Source: a virus. Taken from it: a stretch of DNA of 64,000 nucleotides. The DNA lies in IMG/VR virus record IMGVR_UViG_3300033571_003610, positions 33,191 through 97,190 of that record; one strand, given 5' to 3'. Positions 58,629 to 64,000 of this stretch are shown one piece after another (the stretch's first letter is position 1; the number at the start of each line of letters is the position of its first letter). Under the pieces are notes generated by a model. It did no database searches and was not told the origin of the DNA. It saw only the letters and a program-made list of their open reading frames with translations. The translations under genes were made by a program, and so were the position numbers.

Positions 58629-59615
58629 TTACCACTTTCTGCATGACCAGTAACGTGCCTTTGTACGTGGTCCTGGGTTACTGCAATTGTGTCTTGCACG
58701 GAAACTCTTACGGCGTTTAGGGTTGGACTTTTTAATACGCATGTTAGGATCGCCAAAGTTTACTTTTTTCACATTACCTGTGCTTGGATCACGTACATAA
58801 ACCTTAAACTTCTTAACATCGCCTTGCATTGGCTTGCCTAAGGGAACATTGCGTCCTTGATATTCAGCTTCCGCCACACCTTGCTCACCGTTAATAGCTT
58901 GTAACAAAGCACGAGCAACAACGCGGTCTTTTTCTTTTTCGTCTTCGGACAACTGAGCATAGTTAATTTTCATTAACTTGGCTCTTTGCTCTAACTTAGC
59001 ATCTAGTTTACCTGCTTGGCGTAGTTTTTCTGTATCATCAAACTGATTGGGATCTTGTACAAACTTTTGTGCAGTAACATTCCAACCTTTGTGGATAGCA
59101 TCAGAGATTTTTTCAATATCTGTTTCTCCAGCATCAATTAGTTTTTTAGCATAAGTGGCACTCATAACATTGGCTTGCCAGCCAAATGTGTTACCAGGAC
59201 TACTGCGACCGTACCCGTAGGCTTTGTCTAGTGCTTCATCGCTGATTTTAGCTAGACTGTTAACATCTGCTGATTCTTTAACACAGTTATTAACTCTAAC
59301 ACCACCTTTGATTTTGGTGCCCTGTTTTTTATAACCGTCCCAGCATTTAGGATCTAGTCTTTGCTTGACTTCTTCAATGCTTTCACTACTGCGTGTTTGC
59401 TTAGGACCCTGACGTTCCTTCCACTTTTTATCTGTACTGCACCAGTATTTTCCATAAGACTCAACTAGTAAGTTGGCACCGGATATACTATCAGTTTCAG
59501 CAACAATTTCGTCACCGTTAACGGCAGTGATAACCGCTTCTACTATTTCTTCGCCTAGTTCAATTTCAATGATGTCGCCTATTGCTGGCTGACTAATAAA
59601 TTCTTCAAATCTCAT
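58629..59615 (-). CDS. Tagged RyR-domain protein with Cys-rich C-terminal module
   Basis: A 328-residue protein beginning MRFEEFISQP. A small beta domain (IGDIIEIELGEEIVEAVI) and LDPKCWDGYKKQGTKIKGG module follow. Residues about 150-260 resemble the RyR domain (DAIHKGWNVTAQKF, INYAQLSEDEKEKDRVVAR). After GVAEA come AEYQGRNVPLGKP and the Arg/Cys-rich end HNCSNPGPRTKARYWSCRKW. The repeated modules suggest several separable parts. The ATG follows a hairpin terminator. Confidence 0.72.
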   Translation of the reverse strand: MRFEEFISQPAIGDIIEIELGEEIVEAVITAVNGDEIVAETDSISGANLLVESYGKYWCSTDKKWKERQGPKQTRSSESIEEVKQRLDPKCWDGYKKQGTKIKGGVRVNNCVKESADVNSLAKISDEALDKAYGYGRSSPGNTFGWQANVMSATYAKKLIDAGETDIEKISDAIHKGWNVTAQKFVQDPNQFDDTEKLRQAGKLDAKLEQRAKLMKINYAQLSEDEKEKDRVVARALLQAINGEQGVAEAEYQGRNVPLGKPMQGDVKKFKVYVRDPSTGNVKKVNFGDPNMRIKKSNPKRRKSFRARHNCSNPGPRTKARYWSCRKW

Positions 59616-59617
59616 GG

Positions 59618-59660
59618 AAAACCCCGCTATATAAGTTTTAATCTTATATTTAGCGGGGTT
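59618..59660 (-). terminator. Long terminator hairpin with embedded late promoter element
   Basis: AACCCCGCTA pairs with TAGCGGGGTT (ten base pairs) and TATAAG with CTTATA (six more), loop of seven. TTTT follows on the minus strand. A TAAATA element (59652-59647) is part of the stem. The next ATG (59615) lies within six bases of the stem, so this one element seems to end one transcript and start the next. Confidence 0.8.
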
Positions 59661-59678
59661 TGTGAATAGTATTCTAAA

Positions 59679-59897
59679 TTACTTAACGAATACAGAACGA
59701 GCAGTTTGTAAAGCTAGGTCTTGCCAAGGCTTGTAAAAAGCATTTACTTTTTCTTGGTCATAGTGCTTGGAAAACTCTTTTGTCATGGTCTTAACAACTT
59801 GGGTTTGAGCTTCTACAATGGTTTTTGTAAACTCTAAAGCGGCTTTGTTGATATCAGTAACAAAAGCAGTTGTTGTTTCTTTGATTAGTTCTTGCAT
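59679..59897 (-). CDS. Small helical protein (phasin-like)
   Basis: A 72-residue amphipathic helical protein (AALEFTKTIVEAQTQVVKTM) reminiscent of phasins or other helical coat proteins. It has AAGGAG upstream, a late promoter with a 5' hairpin, and its own terminator, an organisation typical of an abundant product. No function is recognised. Confidence 0.72.
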   Translation of the reverse strand: MQELIKETTTAFVTDINKAALEFTKTIVEAQTQVVKTMTKEFSKHYDQEKVNAFYKPWQDLALQTARSVFVK

Positions 59898-59955
59898 AAT
59901 TTTCTCCTTAAAAGCGAGGTTAAATTTGAAACCCTATCATTAGGCGTTTCTCTTG

Positions 59956-60005
59956 TACTACAGTACATTCTGTAGTATAACATTATTTATGTTGCAGAGC
60001 AACAT
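59956..60005 (-). promoter_or_regulatory. Late promoter flanked by two perfect hairpins
   Basis: On the minus strand ATGTTGC-TCT-GCAACAT (60005-59989) runs straight into CATAAATA (59991-59984), and TACTACAG with CTGTAGTA (59977-59956 region, eight base pairs) follows where transcription should start. The 138-base gap contains no gene. Confidence 0.6.
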
Positions 60006-60035
60006 TTTCCACATCTTTTTTCTAGTGAATGAATA

Positions 60036-61040
60036 CTAATTTAATTGAAAACTGGCCAAATTCTTACCCTTGCTTTCGCACATAATATCAAATTGATCGT
60101 TAAAGGTAAGAGCCCATTGGTTAACTGCGGTATTCCAATAAAAGTCACTGTGTGCTCTAAGTTTGGCTTTTTTGTAGCCCTGTGCTAGCAAACTGTGCAT
60201 GTCGGGCAGAGTATCAACGCAATGCCCCACTAAAATATCTTCGCGACTAACAGAGTAATGGATAACGGGCCGAACGCCGCGCCAGCTATCAATTATACGT
60301 AATACTCTATCGTCGGAGGGCTGAATGTACTCTCCTGTACGGATCCAGTGATGGTGTATATCGAGTACAAGGGCACAATGGTCAACGAGCTTGATGCTGT
60401 CTTCGACGCCCCACGACATTTCGTCGTTTTCGATGGTAAGTGTGTTACGGGCTTCTGGAGTGAGTCGTGGAATAATGTCGATGATACCTTGGGGACCGCG
60501 TCGACCCGCGATGTGGACATTGATTTTAAAATCCTGAAATTCTTTACCGTATCCCATGTAACGGGCCATGTCCACATGATATTCAAACTCCTCTACACTA
60601 CGATCAACTACGTCAGCTGATTCACTAGCCAGTACGCAATATTGGCCGGGATGAAAACTAAGACGTACACCCAGTTGCCTAGCCAGCTGGCCAATGATAG
60701 AAAAATGTTGCTCAAGATAGCTAACAGTCCCAGGCTGATGCCAAAAATAGCGCCAGCTAGGCTCGGTATAAGCAGGCAACAAATCACTGCTAAGGCGGAC
60801 CATACGAAATTTCGGTTCAAGATTGCCAACTCTTTCTACCAGCAACTTAGTAGCTTCTAAGTTTTGAACCATCAGGTCCCAGAGCTTTTGTTCGGCTACA
60901 GATCTAGTTTGTCTATTTAACCAACTGATAGTAGTAGTGCCAGTATTGTATTTCTTGCAGTCATCTTTGGGTTTGATACCGTCAGTCTGATGCGGAAAGT
61001 CAATCCACTTGCAAGCAAAGCCAATTCGTTTATGTGCCAT
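60036..61040 (-). CDS. uvdE: UV damage endonuclease UvdE
   Basis: A 334-residue TIM-barrel endonuclease that nicks 5' to UV photoproducts. Family segments are RMVRLSSDLLPAY, RLSFHPGQYCVLAS, VEEFEYHVDMARYMG, NTLTIENDEMSWGVED and VLDIHHHW with metal-binding Glu, Asp and His residues. I choose the ATG at 61040, which gives MAHKRIGFACKW as in UvdE proteins and an 11-base overlap with the MaoC-like gene; a longer frame begins with TTG. It would repair phage DNA without the host. Confidence 0.92.
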   Translation of the reverse strand: MAHKRIGFACKWIDFPHQTDGIKPKDDCKKYNTGTTTISWLNRQTRSVAEQKLWDLMVQNLEATKLLVERVGNLEPKFRMVRLSSDLLPAYTEPSWRYFWHQPGTVSYLEQHFSIIGQLARQLGVRLSFHPGQYCVLASESADVVDRSVEEFEYHVDMARYMGYGKEFQDFKINVHIAGRRGPQGIIDIIPRLTPEARNTLTIENDEMSWGVEDSIKLVDHCALVLDIHHHWIRTGEYIQPSDDRVLRIIDSWRGVRPVIHYSVSREDILVGHCVDTLPDMHSLLAQGYKKAKLRAHSDFYWNTAVNQWALTFNDQFDIMCESKGKNLASFQLN

Positions 61041-61404
61041 TTCTTGTAACAACTTTCCATGATCCCCAGCAATGCCGAGTATTTTCACTTTTAACAATCC
61101 AGTCGATAGTGACGATTGCTGACTTAATATTATCGCAAGTAAATTCTATTGTCAAAGGAGTATCAACTCTAACAGGTTTACTAAACTTCAAATCCATTTT
61201 TGCACTGAGCGCATACTTACAGTCTTTGAAATATTCCTGTTCGGTAAACTTACTCCATACTAGCCATTGAGGCAGTTTGCTGATAATGAATCCGCCTTGC
61301 ACAATACCGTGTACTACATGAATTTCTTGGTCGTCGCCACTAATACGTGCAAAGTCTTGCACTTGTTCTAGTGTAAACGAATCCGTGGCGACAAATGTAG
61401 TCAT
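61030..61404 (-). CDS. MaoC-like hotdog-fold protein, leaderless mRNA
   Basis: A 124-residue protein. FARISGDDQEIHVVHGIVQGGF resembles the MaoC/(R)-hydratase motif (SGDxNPIH followed by HG), with the catalytic Asp-His pair preserved in outline. Family members hydrate enoyl-CoA or related thioesters. The ATG lies six bases after the -10 box of a strong promoter, so no ribosome binding site is available. With the desaturase it could modify acyl chains. Confidence 0.6.
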   Translation of the reverse strand: MTTFVATDSFTLEQVQDFARISGDDQEIHVVHGIVQGGFIISKLPQWLVWSKFTEQEYFKDCKYALSAKMDLKFSKPVRVDTPLTIEFTCDNIKSAIVTIDWIVKSENTRHCWGSWKVVTRNGT

Positions 61405-61410
61405 GCTACT

Positions 61411-61439
61411 ATTATACATTAAATGAAAATATTAGTCAA
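61411..61439 (-). promoter_or_regulatory. Sigma70-type promoter, leaderless type
   Basis: TTGACT (61439-61434), 17-base spacer, TATAAT (61416-61411), then six bases to the ATG at 61404. Confidence 0.8.
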
Positions 61440-61710
61440 GAACGGTAATTTGGGTAACATTCATAATTTTGAAGCTACGCCATTCTGACTTGTCAGTACA
61501 CCAAACGCTGTAGACATTTGGATTTTTGGCTTTGGTTCCTTTGCTTTCTACGATGGGAAAGCTACCTTCTTTGAGAGTACAGGGCATTACCCTAACCGAA
61601 CCGTCTACTTTGGTAAAAGTAACTTCGCAATGGTGCTGATGTAGCAAATCGCCGATAGTTTCTGTGCGTTGCTCTAGTGTGTCGTCTGTGGTAAATTCTA
61701 CTGTAATCAT
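61432..61710 (-). CDS. SH3-barrel-like protein (DUF2693 type)
   Basis: A 92-residue protein. VDGSVRVMPCTLKEGSFP, then NPNVYSVWCTDKSEWRSFKI matches the DUF2693 pattern of small phage SH3-like proteins (RxMPCTL and W-R-S-F). Function is unknown. The ATG overlaps the upstream stop by four bases. Confidence 0.7.
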   Translation of the reverse strand: MITVEFTTDDTLEQRTETIGDLLHQHHCEVTFTKVDGSVRVMPCTLKEGSFPIVESKGTKAKNPNVYSVWCTDKSEWRSFKIMNVTQITVLD

Positions 61711-62069
61711 TCTGTGTGGTCCTTGGCTAGTTGGAAAATTAAATCTAGTTCTTTCTTTGCTTGCTCTACGTTAGCTAGTGCATGGGCCACGCTGGCATGT
61801 TTTGCGGCCATAGCCTTCATTTCGGCTTCTTCGGCCATTTTACATTGTACCCACGCAATAGCAGCCTGTACGTGAGGTGCTACATCAATAGTAGCATTGC
61901 CACCACCAAACTGTTGCCAACTGACACCATCATAGACTTCTAAATAGTTCATGTTGGTGTTATATCTAAGCATACCGGCACTTTGGGCACCTGGACTGAT
62001 ATATGGAGTATTGCCTTGATAGCAACTTACATTTAGTAATGAGGAGTTAGAAGTGATGTTTTTAATCAT
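61707..62069 (-). CDS. Probable virion protein with tail-fibre-like segment
   Basis: A 120-residue protein. The segment GMLRYNTNMNYLEVYDGVSW is typical of neck or tail-fibre proteins of marine T4-like phages (the same type of repeat as in the gene at 62921). The C-terminal half is a helix. The ATG lies five bases after the -10 box of a promoter, so the mRNA may be leaderless. Confidence 0.68.
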   Translation of the reverse strand: MIKNITSNSSLLNVSCYQGNTPYISPGAQSAGMLRYNTNMNYLEVYDGVSWQQFGGGNATIDVAPHVQAAIAWVQCKMAEEAEMKAMAAKHASVAHALANVEQAKKELDLIFQLAKDHTE

Positions 62070-62074
62070 GTACT

Positions 62075-62103
62075 AGTATAACTAAATTTAATTTAGTTGT
62101 CAA
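62075..62103 (-). promoter_or_regulatory. Sigma70-type promoter, leaderless type
   Basis: TTGACA (62103-62098), 17-base spacer, TATACT (62080-62075), then five bases to the ATG at 62069. Confidence 0.75.
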
Positions 62104-62387
62104 ACACTAGTACTGGCTTCGATGCTGAAATCAAAAGGAAACTTATCCAATAGACGTTTGGAAATTATGTCACCATCCAATTTACTAAGATCATCAACTA
62201 AAGGAATATCATAGCAATGCTCTTGGTCTCTGGCATGATATATCATAACTGCGCCATCAGATTGCTGATCAATTAATGCTCCAACAGGACTATCAAATAC
62301 TATTCTAAAAAAATCTTTAATAGTATCTTTGTCTAATTCTTGGTCGCTGACTAACCTAACAAAATGATCAAATTCTTGAGCTTGCAT
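62100..62387 (-). CDS. Unknown protein
   Basis: A 95-residue acidic protein (MQAQEFDHFVRLVSDQELDK at its start) of alpha/beta character. It lies between the tagged ParB-like gene and a fibre-type gene. No recognised family. Confidence 0.7.
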   Translation of the reverse strand: MQAQEFDHFVRLVSDQELDKDTIKDFFRIVFDSPVGALIDQQSDGAVMIYHARDQEHCYDIPLVDDLSKLDGDIISKRLLDKFPFDFSIEASTSV

Positions 62388-62388
62388 A

Positions 62389-62919
62389 TTAATCCTGATT
62401 CATAACAATAGTCGTTCCGGGTTCAGGTTCTTTTAATCCAATTTTACCTGGGTATAACATGCCCGACTCCACTCGTTCGCCGCCATCAAAGTATTTTAAT
62501 TCTACTGGCAAAGACTTCCAGCCCAATTTAGCCGCGGCCATAATTCTATGATTACCTTCTAAAACTCTAGCATCACCGTTCCATGCAACTCCAATAAAAG
62601 GTGCATATTCTTTCCCGTCATGCATTGGCAGTTTGCCTGTTTCGTCCATTATTTTCATAATAGCTTCGAGATCTGCTCTGCGAACATTTTCCTGTTCTTT
62701 TCTAGCACCAGGAATTCTTTTAAGTATCTCTATAGGTATTTCTACGCGGCTAGGCTGTCTAACATAACCGGTTGTACTGCCCATATATGGGCTGTTGTAA
62801 CTGTCATAGCCTTTTTTTCTAGCATACTCTACTTTACCATCTAACCAATCTTCGTTGGGTACATCGGTAACTAATAGTGCTTCGGAAACTGCTTGTTCAA
62901 ATAATTCTCTTAATCTCAT
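62389..62919 (-). CDS. Tagged ParB-like protein
   Basis: A 176-residue protein beginning MRLRELFEQAVSEALL. Residues 60-150 follow the ParB/Srx pattern: VEIPIEILKRIPG, LPMHDGKEYAPFIGVAWNG, then VLEGNHRIMAAAKLGWKSLP (the E-G-N-H-R box). ParB-fold domains with GNHR can bind nucleotides or act as nucleases. With the tag it could be packaged and injected. The TAA of the upstream gene lies one base before its ATG. Confidence 0.75.
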   Translation of the reverse strand: MRLRELFEQAVSEALLVTDVPNEDWLDGKVEYARKKGYDSYNSPYMGSTTGYVRQPSRVEIPIEILKRIPGARKEQENVRRADLEAIMKIMDETGKLPMHDGKEYAPFIGVAWNGDARVLEGNHRIMAAAKLGWKSLPVELKYFDGGERVESGMLYPGKIGLKEPEPGTTIVMNQD

Positions 62920-62920
62920 T

Positions 62921-64000
62921 TTAGAATGTTACCGTTGTTACGCTGGCAAAAGCTGTCCATTTAATAGTTTCTCCTGCCAAGCCAGTAGCAGAGATACTTA
63001 GTATATTTCCCGATATGCTTACGTTAGAATTTAATGTAGCACCAGTACTGGCTAAAGTTTCTTTAACAATAGGACCAACTAATGATGTTACTCCCCCATT
63101 ATTAATTACTAGTCCTTTTACAATACTAGCATAACGCTGTAGACCGTTGGCACCCACAAACTTGATTTCAAAGCTAGCACTGGATCCTGCAGGAATTTGA
63201 ATTTTATTAGTACCAACAATAGTTAGTTCGGTTGGTGCATCATTACTAGTAGTGCAAGTTAAAACATAATTACTGGTATTAACTGTAGGATCAGCATCAC
63301 TGATAATGATTTGTTTGTTGTTTACAGTAGTCTTGCTATAAGTTGTTAGCCAGCGATTTGTAACGCTGCCAATGTTATAAGTGTCGGTTGATAGCGGTAC
63401 AATATCGCTGTTAATTTCAGCGGCAAATGTAACGGTATCAGATGCGGCATTACCCAATTGAATGTTACCGTCTGCTGTGATATTGCCTGTAGCATGAATA
63501 TTACCTGCAACATTTAAGTTCCCGCCACCAATGCTAGTGTCACCTTGGATATTAACACTACCATTACCTTCAGTGATAAGACTAATACTGGTATTGCCAC
63601 CATTTGTATTAGTGCTAATAGGCCCCGATCCAGTGCCATCTTCGATGTGTGTGACACGACCGTATTGATCAACAGTAACGTTAGCATAAGCATACACACC
63701 TGCAACTACTCCGCTGGCAGGCACATCAATTAAACCAGATTGATTGTTGTACAGTAATGGTCCTTGTACACTAATACTTTCTCTAGCACGAATTTCAGTA
63801 AAGTATCTGTTTATGCCTTCATCAATATGTGTAGTATTTCTTGGTATAGTAATTAAACCAGTACCGGAATTGTAGTTAGCTACGCCCGTTGTATAACTTA
63901 AACTAGCCTGAGCTCTTGCTTCTGTAAAGAAACGAGCACTAGGCACTTCAATTAGTCTATCGGTTCTAGGGTTATATCTTACTTGACCACTAGTGCTATC
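62921..64000 (-). CDS. Tail-fibre/neck-type structural protein (partial)
   Basis: The frame is open to base 64000, so only the C-terminal 359 residues or so are visible. Repeats of GLITIPRNTTH and RYFTEARAR type with Asn/Thr/Ser-rich beta segments are typical of long tail-fibre or neck proteins of T4-like phages. A middle region consists of short beta repeats (NIQGDTSIGGGNLNVAGN, then IHATGNITADGNIQLGN). It precedes the tagged ParB-like gene. A GTG at 63946 need not be the true start. Confidence 0.8.
   Translation of the reverse strand, partial: DSTSGQVRYNPRTDRLIEVPSARFFTEARAQASLSYTTGVANYNSGTGLITIPRNTTHIDEGINRYFTEIRARESISVQGPLLYNNQSGLIDVPASGVVAGVYAYANVTVDQYGRVTHIEDGTGSGPISTNTNGGNTSISLITEGNGSVNIQGDTSIGGGNLNVAGNIHATGNITADGNIQLGNAASDTVTFAAEINSDIVPLSTDTYNIGSVTNRWLTTYSKTTVNNKQIIISDADPTVNTSNYVLTCTTSNDAPTELTIVGTNKIQIPAGSSASFEIKFVGANGLQRYASIVKGLVINNGGVTSLVGPIVKETLASTGATLNSNVSISGNILSISATGLAGETIKWTAFASVTTVTF

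Noticed and set aside
1-64000. QueC or another PP-loop enzyme of the deazaguanine route
   Set aside because: No SGGxDS motif was found. The enzyme may be outside the window or supplied by the host.
1-64000. CRISPR array, transposon or integrase
   Set aside because: No regularly spaced repeats, no terminal repeats with transposase and no recombinase motifs were seen.

Overview
The window looks like one strand of a large, AT-rich tailed-phage genome, a T4-like myovirus of an aquatic bacterium. All supported genes lie on the minus strand, so transcription runs from base 64000 towards base 1. Evidence for a phage: family B DNA polymerase with a gp45-like sliding clamp and DsbA-like protein beside it, a T4 RNase H-type 5' nuclease, ThyX, a GH24 endolysin, a tail-fibre-like protein running off the right edge, dense 1-23 bp gene overlaps (ATGA, TAATG), and T4-type late promoter elements (TAAATA). 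I see no tRNA, CRISPR array, insertion sequence or integrase. The host cannot be named, but near-consensus TTGACA-N17-TATAAT promoters indicate use of a bacterial housekeeping sigma factor.

Layout, left to right. Bases 1-20 kb: nucleotide metabolism and early-type genes (SDR, ThyX, MoxR-type AAA+ ATPase with VWA partner, ParB-like protein, 5' nuclease, QueE, HIT protein, phosphoribosyltransferase, GTP cyclohydrolase I) among many small unknown genes, many with their own strong sigma70-type promoter. 20-27 kb: a tightly overlapping operon with a TGT/DpdA-type enzyme, Gfo/Idh/MocA and MDR oxidoreductases, a QueD-fold protein, a glycosyltransferase and a nucleotidyltransferase; with FolE and QueE this is most simply a 7-deazaguanine DNA-modification pathway, possibly with an added glycosyl step. 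27-31.5 kb: clamp, DNA polymerase, DsbA-like protein, endolysin. 31.5-40.7 kb: seven consecutive radical SAM genes, six with the auxiliary Cys cluster in front of the SAM-cluster motif instead of behind it. 40.7-64 kb: a late region with fatty acid desaturase, 2OG oxygenase-like protein, Dps, a diiron protein, a B12-type radical SAM enzyme, UvdE, a MaoC-like protein, and at least eleven otherwise unrelated proteins that begin with the same short peptide, M-R-(L/F/A)-x-E-(L/F/I).

That shared N-terminus resembles the capsid-targeting peptide of T4 internal head proteins. The tagged set includes a protein-kinase-like protein, an ADP-ribosyltransferase-like protein, a RyR-domain protein, a ParB-like protein, a gp88-like protein and a zincin-like protein. 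I infer that many may be packaged in the head and delivered with the DNA. The strongest candidates for undescribed biology are this tagged set, the seven-gene radical SAM operon and the extended deazaguanine cassette. Regulation is also unusual: several promoters sit so close to the ATG that the mRNA would be leaderless, and several late promoter elements lie inside inverted repeats.
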